Part shown: positions 16,715 to 24,482 of the stretch, one piece after another
How positions within the stretch are numbered: the first letter of the stretch is position 1
Layout of the letters: each line of letters opens with the position of its first letter
NCBI GenBank assembly: GCA_965662365.1
Contig: CBFIHR010000015.1
Span: forward strand, 3,271-67,270
DNA from: CAWVWD01 sp965662365
Lineage (GTDB): Bacteria; Bacteroidota; Bacteroidia; Chitinophagales; Saprospiraceae
DNA length: 64,000 nt
Direction of reading: 5' to 3'
The notes under the pieces: generated by a model
Database searches by the model: none
What the model was told of the DNA's origin: nothing
Seen by the model: only the letters and a program-made list of their open reading frames with translations
Made by a program: the position numbers and the translations under genes

Positions 16715-17533
16715 CTACTGTAAACTCCTGAACTTCGCTAATCGTTCAGTAGTCGTATTGTAAATTTTAGTTGCCTCTTCCATTAAGGCTTCATTACTTC
16801 CGTGTCTATCCTTAAAAATTCTATAAGCCTCAATAGCATCTTCTAAGCGTTCTTCTTTTTTAGAATCTACACTATTCAAGGCCAATTCGTAGCTTGCTTT
16901 TAGAATCTGTATTCTAATTTGTGCCGCAGCACGAGTGTCCGGATAATCCTGTAGTACATTTTGATAACTCTGCGTAGCTGCTTGATACTCTCTCAGTTTG
17001 TAGTACAAATCAGCTGTAGCAATCGCCTTTTTTTCTAATTTAGCACGTAATTCATCAATCAATATATTGCATCTTTCGACTCGGTCGCTATTCGGATAAC
17101 TATTTACGAACAACTGAAATCCATCAATTGCTTGTACTGTTGTAGATTGTTCTAACTTATGATTTGGTGACATCTCATAATTAGAATAAGCAGCCATGTA
17201 TTGTGATTCTTCAGCATATTCACTATTCGGATAATTTTTATAAAAATCTTTAAAGTAATAAGCGGATAGAATATATTTCTCTTGATAATACTGCGTGTAA
17301 GCGTAATGAAAGTAGATTTTCTCTAACTCTTTCGTTCCTCTATAAAAAGGACGAGCTTGTTCAAATAAAGTTTGAGCCCTGTAATAGTCTTCTGCCTCAA
17401 AGTACTCATAAGCCTTTGATAGCTTCAATCCATAGTCATCACTCTTTAACAACTTATCGAAATCTCTCGAACAACTTGTTAAAATCAGTAAAATTGATAC
17501 TGAAAATATAATGTATAACGTCTTTTTTAACAT
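16715..17533 (-). CDS. bamD: Outer membrane assembly lipoprotein BamD (YfiO)
   Basis: A 272-residue lipoprotein with signal peptide and lipobox ILTSC (Cys21), followed by TPR-like helical repeats. These include KAYEYFEAEDYYRAQTLFEQ, HYAYTQYYQEKYILSAYYFKDF-type and AEESQYMAAYSNYE segments, typical of BamD, which helps BamA insert beta-barrel proteins into the outer membrane. Its promoter lies so close to the ATG that the mRNA is probably leaderless. It is transcribed with rpoZ. Confidence 0.92.
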   Translation of the reverse strand: MLKKTLYIIFSVSILLILTSCSRDFDKLLKSDDYGLKLSKAYEYFEAEDYYRAQTLFEQARPFYRGTKELEKIYFHYAYTQYYQEKYILSAYYFKDFYKNYPNSEYAEESQYMAAYSNYEMSPNHKLEQSTTVQAIDGFQLFVNSYPNSDRVERCNILIDELRAKLEKKAIATADLYYKLREYQAATQSYQNVLQDYPDTRAAAQIRIQILKASYELALNSVDSKKEERLEDAIEAYRIFKDRHGSNEALMEEATKIYNTTTERLAKFRSLQ

Positions 17534-17540
17534 AAGGGTG

Positions 17541-17571
17541 CAAAGTTATAGTTTTTTTAATTATTATTCAA
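17541..17571 (-). promoter_or_regulatory. Promoter of bamD-rpoZ, predicted leaderless
   Basis: On the minus strand, TAACTTTG (17541-17548) is a perfect TAnnTTTG box with a TTG at 17569-17571 (20-bp spacer). With a start 4 nt after the box, transcription begins at about 17537, only 4 nt before the bamD ATG at 17533. Confidence 0.65.
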
Positions 17572-17674
17572 CTGAATGTTCACAACGTTTTAATATCGAA
17601 TTTTTTATCAAGATAGCTTCCTGTGTTATTTTTATTTAATTTTTTTGAGAAAGCTACATTCAATCATCTTTACA

Positions 17675-17713
17675 TAAAAAAATCCCAAACCAAAACGGCT
17701 CAGGATTTTTTTA
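17675..17713 (-). terminator. Rho-independent terminator of ftsH
   Basis: On the minus strand an AAAAATCC arm pairs with GGATTTTTTT across a loop with internal GCC/GG pairing, ending in seven T. It lies about 20 nt past the ftsH stop codon. Confidence 0.75.
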
Positions 17714-17733
17714 CTTTCTCTATATTACGATGC

Positions 17734-19698
17734 TTACATCGGGATATCTGTAGGTTTCTCTTCTCCAGTCGGTCGAATACCTATTAGTCGTTCTACATCA
17801 GATTTTAGCAAGACCTCTTTTTCTAATAATTGATTAGCCAAAGCTGATAATTCTGAATATTTCTCTCGTAATAAGTTTTTTGCACGTTCATACTGACCTT
17901 CAATCAATTTACGTGCTTCTGTATCAATCATATTCGCTGTTGCTTCCGAATACGGTTTGCTAAATGAATTTTGATTTTGCATATCGTAAAATGATACATT
18001 ACCAACATTTTTATTCATACCATAGACAGAAACAATCCCATAGGCCATTTTCGTTACTCTATCCAAATCATTTTGAGCCCCAGTAGAGATTTTACCAAAA
18101 ACAACTTCCTCTGCTGCACGTCCGCCGAGCGTCATACAAATTCTATCTAAAATCTGTTCTTCACGCTCAATATAGCGTTCTTTCGGTAAATATTGAGCAT
18201 AGCCCAATGTACCGATACCACGAGGAACAATCGTTACTTTCACTAAAGGCGAAGCGTGTTCTAAGAACCAACCACAAATAGCATGACCCGCTTCATGAAA
18301 AGCAATAACTTCTTTTTCCTCTGGTGAAATGATCTTGTTTTTCTTCTCCAAACCACCAATCACTCTATCCAAAGCATGATTGAAATCATCCATATCCACC
18401 GCTTTCTTGTTGCGACGAGCTGCGACCAAAGCAGCTTCATTACAAACATTAGCGATTTCAGCACCTGCAAAACCTGGCGTCTGCTCTGCCAAAGTCGCGG
18501 CATTAATATCTTCTGCGGTCACAATCGGTGCTAAATGAACTTTGAAAATCGCTTCACGACCAACTAAATCTGGTCTATCAATACCGATTTGTCTATCAAA
18601 ACGCCCCGGACGCATCAACGCACCATCTAAAATATCTGGTCGGTTCGTTGCTGCCATCATGATCACCCCTTTGTCAGAATTGAAACCGTCCATTTCCACC
18701 AAAAGTTGGTTTAATGTATTCTCACGTTCATCATTTCCGCCATTCATCGCTCCTCGACCTCTTGCACGACCTATCGCATCGATTTCATCAATAAAAACAA
18801 TACAAGGTGCTTTTTCACGAGCTTGTTTGAATAAGTCACGTACACGAGATGCACCGACCCCAACGAACATTTCTACGAAGTCAGAACCTGAAATAGAAAA
18901 GAACGGAACACCAGCTTCACCTGCTACAGCTTTCGCCAATAAAGTTTTACCAGTACCCGGAGGGCCAACTAAAAGTACCCCTTTCGGAATTTTCCCACCT
19001 AAGGCTGTATATTTTTTCGGCGTTTTCAAAAAGTCAACCACTTCCATGACTTCCTCTTTCGCCTCTTCTAATCCTGCAACATCTTTGAACGTTACATTTA
19101 CTTTCGAGTTAGAATTATCAAAAAGGGTTGCTTTTGATTTTCCAATATTAAAGATTTGACCGCCAGGCCCACCTGCTCCACCTCCGATACGTCGCATGAT
19201 GAATATCCAAATCAATACAAAAATCGCTATCGGGAAAACCCAGCTTAACATTGGCCCAAGCCAATCTTTTTGAGTTTTTGCTTGCGGATAAATCTGCTCT
19301 CCTTCCGCAATCTTTGCATTTTCTTGTGTCTTGAGGACATCCTCTACAAACAAGGCATAATCACCAATTTCAAATTGATACTGTGGATCTTCTTGTGAAG
19401 CCCCGAAACCTTTATTAATATCTTTCTTATACTTTTCCTTTTCAAGGACTTCTTCTTTCAGATAGACTTGAACATATCTATCATTGACAACTTTTATTTC
19501 TCTAATATCCTGTTCTTTCAATGCTTGATTGAATTTGGCTCTGTCCATAGGTTTGGCAGCCGAATTAGAATATTGATAAAAGTTGAGTGCTAACAACAAC
19601 AAGGCGATCGCACCATAAATCCAATAATAATTGAATTTTGGAGCATTTCCTCCACCTTTGTTGTTTTCCTCCGAACCTCTGTTTGAATCACCGCTCAT
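17734..19698 (-). CDS. ftsH: ATP-dependent zinc metalloprotease FtsH
   Basis: The 654-residue membrane protease degrades misassembled membrane proteins and regulatory substrates. It has an N-terminal membrane helix (about 26-43), a periplasmic domain to about 150, a second helix (about 151-168) and a Gly-rich stretch. The AAA+ module has Walker A GPPGTGKT, Walker B VFIDEIDAIGR, the pore-loop FVEMFVGVG and the second region of homology MRPGRFDRQIGIDRPD. The M41 protease domain has the zinc motif HEAGH and the third zinc ligand region downstream. The family is universal in bacteria. It follows rsfS on the same strand with a 220-bp gap, the common Bacteroidota pair. Confidence 0.98.
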   Translation of the reverse strand: MSGDSNRGSEENNKGGGNAPKFNYYWIYGAIALLLLALNFYQYSNSAAKPMDRAKFNQALKEQDIREIKVVNDRYVQVYLKEEVLEKEKYKKDINKGFGASQEDPQYQFEIGDYALFVEDVLKTQENAKIAEGEQIYPQAKTQKDWLGPMLSWVFPIAIFVLIWIFIMRRIGGGAGGPGGQIFNIGKSKATLFDNSNSKVNVTFKDVAGLEEAKEEVMEVVDFLKTPKKYTALGGKIPKGVLLVGPPGTGKTLLAKAVAGEAGVPFFSISGSDFVEMFVGVGASRVRDLFKQAREKAPCIVFIDEIDAIGRARGRGAMNGGNDERENTLNQLLVEMDGFNSDKGVIMMAATNRPDILDGALMRPGRFDRQIGIDRPDLVGREAIFKVHLAPIVTAEDINAATLAEQTPGFAGAEIANVCNEAALVAARRNKKAVDMDDFNHALDRVIGGLEKKNKIISPEEKEVIAFHEAGHAICGWFLEHASPLVKVTIVPRGIGTLGYAQYLPKERYIEREEQILDRICMTLGGRAAEEVVFGKISTGAQNDLDRVTKMAYGIVSVYGMNKNVGNVSFYDMQNQNSFSKPYSEATANMIDTEARKLIEGQYERAKNLLREKYSELSALANQLLEKEVLLKSDVERLIGIRPTGEEKPTDIPM

Positions 19699-19918
19699 CG
19701 GGCTAAATATTTTTTATATTGTTATAAATCTGTTTGTCAATATTTTAGAACCACTTTTCCGTGGTTTTAAATCCAATACTTAATGATATTACCTTTGAAT
19801 TTGTTTCAACAATAAGAACATAATTGGTACGATTTCCTATTGTTTGTAATCATTCCAAAAAGAAACGCTTTGTAAACAAAAAAGATAATCACTTAGTAGG
19901 ATAAAAGTAGCCGTTTAT

Positions 19919-20314
19919 CTAAAGGTTCTGATATTCGGTTACTTTTCCATCACTCCAAAGTTTTTCTAAACCATAATACTCCCTTGCTTCATGATGAAAA
20001 ACATGAACAACGGTATCAAAATAGTCAATTAAAACCCAAACTGAATTTTGTTTTCCTTCGGTGTGTAATGGCAGCTCATCGCCCTTCATTTTTACTTCAA
20101 ACTCAATGTTATCGGCAATGGCTTTGACTTGATTTTCATTATTTCCGTGACAGATGATGAAATAATCTGTTGGTGTTTCTGGTAAGTGACGCAAATCTAT
20201 CTTAATCACATCAAGTCCCTTTTTATCTTGAATAGCATCAATGATTAATTCATTTAGCTTATCTGCTGATAAATGTGCTTTACGACGTTCTTTCTTAACT
20301 TCTTGTGTTTCCAA
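19919..20314 (-). CDS. rsfS: Ribosomal silencing factor RsfS
   Basis: The 131-residue protein blocks joining of ribosomal subunits by binding L14. It contains the family core DLRHLPETPTDYFIICHGNNENQVKAIAD (in two parts around residues 40-70) and the strongly conserved end WVLIDYFDTVVHVFHHEAREYYGLEKLW. The start is TTG at 20312-20314, preceded on the minus strand by AAAGGGAGAT, one of very few Shine-Dalgarno-like sequences in this window. It lies upstream of ftsH and is divergent from birA. Confidence 0.95.
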   Translation of the reverse strand: METQEVKKERRKAHLSADKLNELIIDAIQDKKGLDVIKIDLRHLPETPTDYFIICHGNNENQVKAIADNIEFEVKMKGDELPLHTEGKQNSVWVLIDYFDTVVHVFHHEAREYYGLEKLWSDGKVTEYQNL

Positions 20315-20638
20315 ACTTTATCTCCCTTTTTCAATGAATATTGAAACTACTTTCTTTATTATTAAACCATAAAAATGAGTACCGTGCATTAACTCAAATT
20401 GTAATAAAAAAATTGGTAGTTTTAAATTGAGCGTTCAAAATACAAATAAAATTAGCACAATTGCAATTTGTTTTTATTTGTAATAACTACTCAATAACTA
20501 ATTTGTGCTGAAAGGTTCATTTTATTGAATAAAACCTTCATTTTTACAACGATTTTATATCTTGCATTTTAGACCTGATAGGTTTTAAAAACCTATCAGG
20601 TCCAATCTATATCACAAAAGTACAAAAATTAATACGGA
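20315..20638. other. Divergent rsfS-birA intergenic region
   Basis: AT-rich and non-coding. Apart from the Shine-Dalgarno-like sequence of rsfS, the only structure is the palindrome at 20572-20602. I see no full TAnnTTTG promoter on either strand. Confidence 0.45.
20572..20602. repeat. Perfect inverted repeat, ACCTGAYAGG-TTT-AAA family
   Basis: GACCTGATAGGTTT (20572-20585) and its exact complement (20589-20602) flank three bases. Unlike the sister copy at 814, it lies upstream of a gene start (birA begins 37 bp later) between divergent genes, so it is not simply a terminator at a convergent junction. Confidence 0.8.
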
Positions 20639-21406
20639 TTGATTTTTAATAAAAACACCTTATTTATCGGAAAGGTAATTCATCACTTTGAACAATTGCC
20701 TTCAACGAATTCGTTTGCTAATGATTTGTTAGCAAAAAACAAACCGAGTGAAGGAACTGTCATTTCGGCATCTAATCAAGTTGCTGGTAAAGGTCAGCAT
20801 GGCAGTATTTGGGAAACTTCCGCTAATCAAAACATCACTTTGTCGGTTATTTTGTATCCGACGTTTTTATTACCTAAACATCAGTTCTGGTTAAGTCAAT
20901 CGGTTGCGTTGGCTGTTCGGGACTTTGTATCGGCTATTTTACCACAAAAAGAAGTGTTTATAAAGTGGTCAAACGATATTTATGTGGGCGATAAAAAAAT
21001 CGCAGGGATTTTGATTCAAAATTCGATTAGTCGAAATGGAATTGCTAATTCAATTATCGGAATTGGTTTGAATGTCTTGCAATCCGAGTTCGAATTTAAA
21101 GGCCTACGACAAGCGACTTCCTTATTTTTAGAAAAACAACAAGCCTATAATCTTGATTATTTAAAATATGAATTATTTTGGCATTTAGAAAGTCGATATT
21201 TGCAATTGAAAGCGAATAAAATCCATCAAATCCAATCGGATTATATGGAGGTTTTGTACAAATATAAAATTCCGCACCGCTACGAATTGCCAAATGGCGA
21301 ACAATTCACAGGCATTATTCAAGGAATTGAGCCAAATGGGCAATTAGTCATTAACCGCAATGGCGAATTATTGTCTTTCGGAATCAAGGAAGTGAGGTTT
21401 TTATAA
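20639..21406 (+). CDS. birA: Biotin-[acetyl-CoA-carboxylase] ligase, BirA without DNA-binding domain
   Basis: The 255-residue protein attaches biotin to the biotin carboxyl carrier protein. It has the catalytic-domain motifs LPSTNSFANDLLA (about 18-30), the biotinyl-AMP loop region AGKGQHGSIWETS (about 49-61), and KWSNDIYVGDKKIAGILIQ (about 108-126), with a small C-terminal SH3-like domain. There is no N-terminal helix-turn-helix, so it is a monofunctional class I ligase that does not repress bio genes. The start is TTG at 20639, since no ATG precedes the conserved region. Confidence 0.94.
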   Translation: MIFNKNTLFIGKVIHHFEQLPSTNSFANDLLAKNKPSEGTVISASNQVAGKGQHGSIWETSANQNITLSVILYPTFLLPKHQFWLSQSVALAVRDFVSAILPQKEVFIKWSNDIYVGDKKIAGILIQNSISRNGIANSIIGIGLNVLQSEFEFKGLRQATSLFLEKQQAYNLDYLKYELFWHLESRYLQLKANKIHQIQSDYMEVLYKYKIPHRYELPNGEQFTGIIQGIEPNGQLVINRNGELLSFGIKEVRFL

Positions 21407-21425
21407 ATATTCAAATACCACTATA

Positions 21426-22034
21426 ATGAAATACACAAAGTCAGCCAGAACCGCTCATTTGCATCGTTTAGCACGAGAATTAAATATGTCTTTTTCGGAA
21501 ACGGACGACTGGGAATTGATGCCATTATTGGACGAGTTTAGATTATTCCGAAAGGGGAGAAGACGTAAAATTTCTAATATTTTGCATTCGGTAGATGACT
21601 TTTTAGAATTGAATATTTCGATTTTTGATTATGAATATACAACCGGAAAAAATCGGGAACGCAACCGCAAACGCCAAACGGTTTTCTTCTTTCGTTCTCG
21701 TGCCTTAGGTTTGCCCGAAATGTATATGAAACCCGAGCGCCTTTTTAATCGTATTGCCAGCTATTTGACGTTACAACAAGATATTGACTTCGAGGAGTTT
21801 CCGAAATTCTCAAAACAATATCTTTTGCAGGGCGAAGATGAAGATTATGTCCGATATACGATGAATAAAGACGTTTTGACTTTTTTCACCAAAGAAAAAG
21901 GGTGGACGTTGGAGGCGATTAACTTCTTTTTGATGTTTCATCATCAAGGTAAAATTTTGAAACCGTGGGAAATTAAACGGCTATTGAAAAAGGGACTGAA
22001 ACTACATGAAATGCTGAAGTACGAAAAAAGGTGA
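21426..22034 (+). CDS. Conserved protein of unknown function downstream of birA
   Basis: The 202-residue soluble protein has no signal peptide or membrane helix. It contains SIFDYEYTTGKN and KRQTVFFFRSRALGLPEMYMKP in the middle and DIDFEEFPKFSKQYLLQGEDED after it. I recognise this pattern from unannotated bacterial proteins, but know no function. The N-terminal 50 residues are helical and charged, with a basic KGRRRK patch. It starts 19 bp after birA on the same strand and is probably co-transcribed. Confidence 0.65.
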   Translation: MKYTKSARTAHLHRLARELNMSFSETDDWELMPLLDEFRLFRKGRRRKISNILHSVDDFLELNISIFDYEYTTGKNRERNRKRQTVFFFRSRALGLPEMYMKPERLFNRIASYLTLQQDIDFEEFPKFSKQYLLQGEDEDYVRYTMNKDVLTFFTKEKGWTLEAINFFLMFHHQGKILKPWEIKRLLKKGLKLHEMLKYEKR

Positions 22035-22155
22035 GTTCTTTTAATTAAACATTTTTAGGACAATGAAACGCTTATCTATAATAAAGTCATCATTCAGATT
22101 GAAAATCCAAATGATGACTTTATAAAAATCTTTGTACGAGAGAACAATCAAAAAC

Positions 22156-23430
22156 TTATGGCAAAGCTGGTAAAACTTCCGTACTCACTTCGCCAAAACC
22201 AATTCGTAATCCCTCTTTTTCACAATAACCGTACATTTTCACGGTATCGCCATCATTTATAAATTTACGTTGCGACCCATCAGGCATATCGACAGGTTTT
22301 GTACCTCGCCATGAGATTTCTAACATCGAACCATAAGATTCAGGCGTTGGGCCACTAATCGTACCCGAACCACACATATCACCGACTTTCATATTACAAC
22401 CATTGACCGTATGATGTGCTAATTGTTGTTCCATCGTCCAATACATATATTTGAAATTCGAGCGTGTAACGATTTTCTCTTCACTATCTTTTGGCTGAAT
22501 GGCCATAGCAATATTGATATCAAAACTCGCTTCTTTTTGACCTTGCAGATACGGTAAAGGTGTTGGTTCTTGTGTCGGACTTTCGCAGCGGAAAGGCGCT
22601 AAAGCCTCCATCGTCACGATCCACGGAGAGATTGACGACGCAAAGTTTTTACCCAAAAACGGTCCTAAAGGCACGTATTCCCATTTTTGAATATCACGAG
22701 CCGACCAATCATTAAACAAGACCATTCCAAAAATATGGTCTTCTGCATGGGCAATATCAATCGGTTCACCGAGTGCATTTTCCTTACCAACGATAAACGC
22801 CATTTCTAATTCAAAATCTAACAATTTGCACGCTCCATAAACAGGTTGTTCAGAGCCATTCGGAATCATCTGACCTTTCGGGCGACGAATTGGCGTTTCA
22901 GAAACAATAATGGAGGAAGAACGACCATGATACCCCACGGGCAAATGCAACCAGTTTGGCATTAAGGCGTTTTCTGGCCCACGAAACATTGTTCCTACAT
23001 TAGTCGCATGCTCACGACTGGCATAAAAATCCGTATAATCACCAATTTGAACTGGTAGCAACATCGTCACTTTATCTATCGGTACTAAACATATCTCAAC
23101 GGCACTGGCGTAATCCTTTAATTCGGTACAGTCGGCACTCAATAATTCACCGATTCTCTCCCGAACAGCGTTGGTAACCGGCTTTCCTAAGGCGATAAAA
23201 TCATTCAAAACTGACTTTGATAAGGTAAATTCATTAAAGTTAATTTCATTAAAAAAACCAAATTTTGCCAAAGCAGCAACATCAATCACAAAGTCACCAA
23301 TTCTACTACACACTCTCGGCGATTTGTCCTCACTCTTAAAAATTCCAAACGGGATATTTTGAATCGGAAAATCACTATTTTCTGGTACGTTTACCCACGA
23401 TTTTAAGGTAGGATTAGTTAAATCTATCAT
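22156..23430 (-). CDS. fahA: Fumarylacetoacetase
   Basis: Hydrolyses fumarylacetoacetate to fumarate and acetoacetate, the last step of tyrosine and phenylalanine catabolism. The 424-residue length and layout fit the two-domain enzyme: an N-terminal SH3-like domain with FGIFKSEDKSPRVCSRIGD, then the catalytic domain with YTDFYASREHATNVGTMFR (metal Asp and catalytic His region), GYHGRSSSIIVS, DFELEMAFIVG (metal Glu pair), FNDWSARDIQKWEYVPLGPF and GSGTISGPTPESYGSMLE. Other tyrosine-degradation genes are not adjacent. It faces the NRDE gene across a region with an 18-bp inverted repeat. Confidence 0.97.
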   Translation of the reverse strand: MIDLTNPTLKSWVNVPENSDFPIQNIPFGIFKSEDKSPRVCSRIGDFVIDVAALAKFGFFNEINFNEFTLSKSVLNDFIALGKPVTNAVRERIGELLSADCTELKDYASAVEICLVPIDKVTMLLPVQIGDYTDFYASREHATNVGTMFRGPENALMPNWLHLPVGYHGRSSSIIVSETPIRRPKGQMIPNGSEQPVYGACKLLDFELEMAFIVGKENALGEPIDIAHAEDHIFGMVLFNDWSARDIQKWEYVPLGPFLGKNFASSISPWIVTMEALAPFRCESPTQEPTPLPYLQGQKEASFDINIAMAIQPKDSEEKIVTRSNFKYMYWTMEQQLAHHTVNGCNMKVGDMCGSGTISGPTPESYGSMLEISWRGTKPVDMPDGSQRKFINDGDTVKMYGYCEKEGLRIGFGEVSTEVLPALP

Positions 23431-23437
23431 TCGTTTC

Positions 23438-23559
23438 TTTTGTTTAAGTAGTTTTGCAATTCAATCGTTTAGATAGTTCTTAACATTTATTAACTACTAA
23501 ACTACTGAAACCACCAAAACTACTAAAACTACTGAAACTATAAAACTACTTAAACAAAA
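23438..23559. repeat. 18-bp perfect inverted repeat with a 9-bp tandem word array inside
   Basis: The arms TTTTGTTTAAGTAGTTTT (23438-23455) and the exact complement (23542-23559) lie next to the two divergent start codons of the fumarylacetoacetase and NRDE genes. Within the right half, 23493-23551 is a run of about six units of the 9-mer ACTACTRAA. No family of this sequence occurs elsewhere in the window, but similar architecture does. Confidence 0.8.
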
Positions 23560-23563
23560 AATC

Positions 23564-24322
23564 ATGTGTCTAATCACTTTTGCTTATAAAAAACACAAAA
23601 ACTATAAACTCATCATTGTTGCGAATCGAGACGAGTTCTATCAGCGACCAACTGCAACAGCAACCTTCTGGGAGGACGAACCTTCGATTTTAGCCGGTCG
23701 AGACTTACGAGGCAATGGCACCTGGATGGGATTTAACAGAAATGGTCGTTTTGCCGCTTTGACCAATTACCGAGATGGATTTAACGAACAAAAAAACGCA
23801 CCTTCGAGAGGTCATTTAGTGACTTCTTTTTTGCTTTCGCAAAATGATAGTCTGGAACACTTACAGCAGCTCACCGACTCTGCAGCTTTGTACAATGGCT
23901 ATAATTTACTCACCTTCGATGGAGAACAACTCGGTTATTATTCTAATCAAATCAAATCCCCAACGATTTTAGAAAATGGCATTTATGGATTGAGTAACAG
24001 TACCTTAGATGTCGGTTGGCCAAAGGTCAAGAAGGCCGTTTCAGGATTAGAATCCTTATTACAACAAGATGATTTCTCAGTTGAGGAAGCATTTAAAATG
24101 ATGCAAAATAAAGCTACTGCCGCCGACAAAGACTTACCAAATACCAATATCCCGATGCAATGGGAACGCTTACTTTCTGCCATGTATATCGAATCTCCAG
24201 ATTACGGCACTCGTTGCAGCACCGTTTTTCTATTAGACTACGATGGTAATTATCACTTTGAAGAACGTTCTTATGTACCGCAACATCAAATCGCCTACCA
24301 TGGACAAATCAAAGAGGAATAA
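23564..24322 (+). CDS. NRDE-motif protein, TANGO2 family
   Basis: The 252-residue protein begins with the invariant N-terminal cysteine and continues with VANRDEFYQRPT, the motif that names the family, then AGRDLRGNGTWMGFNRNGRFAALTNYRD. The N-terminal Cys2 layout resembles N-terminal nucleophile (Ntn) hydrolases; the family is linked to haem or lipid homeostasis in eukaryotes, but the bacterial role is not established. The C-terminal part includes YGTRCSTVFLLDYDG, also conserved. It is transcribed away from fumarylacetoacetase. Confidence 0.9.
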   Translation: MCLITFAYKKHKNYKLIIVANRDEFYQRPTATATFWEDEPSILAGRDLRGNGTWMGFNRNGRFAALTNYRDGFNEQKNAPSRGHLVTSFLLSQNDSLEHLQQLTDSAALYNGYNLLTFDGEQLGYYSNQIKSPTILENGIYGLSNSTLDVGWPKVKKAVSGLESLLQQDDFSVEEAFKMMQNKATAADKDLPNTNIPMQWERLLSAMYIESPDYGTRCSTVFLLDYDGNYHFEERSYVPQHQIAYHGQIKEE

Positions 24323-24438
24323 TTATCCTATAATTAAAAATTACAAAATACTGATTATCAATAAATTAAATTTAACTTTATAGTTTTAAAAAAATGTAAT
24401 AACAACAAATTGTATCATTTTTATAATAAAATCATCTA

Positions 24439-24446
24439 TATTTTTG
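24439..24446 (+). promoter_or_regulatory. -7 promoter box of the type IX-secreted protein gene
   Basis: TATTTTTG, a full match to TAnnTTTG, lies 37 nt before the preferred ATG at 24483. An ATTG at 24409-24412 could serve as a -33 element, but the spacer (26 bp) is longer than usual. Confidence 0.45.
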
Positions 24447-24482
24447 AATCAAATTAGTCAAAGTATTAAAAAATATTATTAT

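Noticed and set aside
18542..19159. A 205-codon open frame on the plus strand inside ftsH
   Set aside because: It lies fully antisense to the conserved AAA+ domain of ftsH, has no family features and no promoter; it is a shadow frame.
23493..23551. Tandem units as a CRISPR array
   Set aside because: Units are 9 bp, adjacent and without unique spacers; no cas genes are present.
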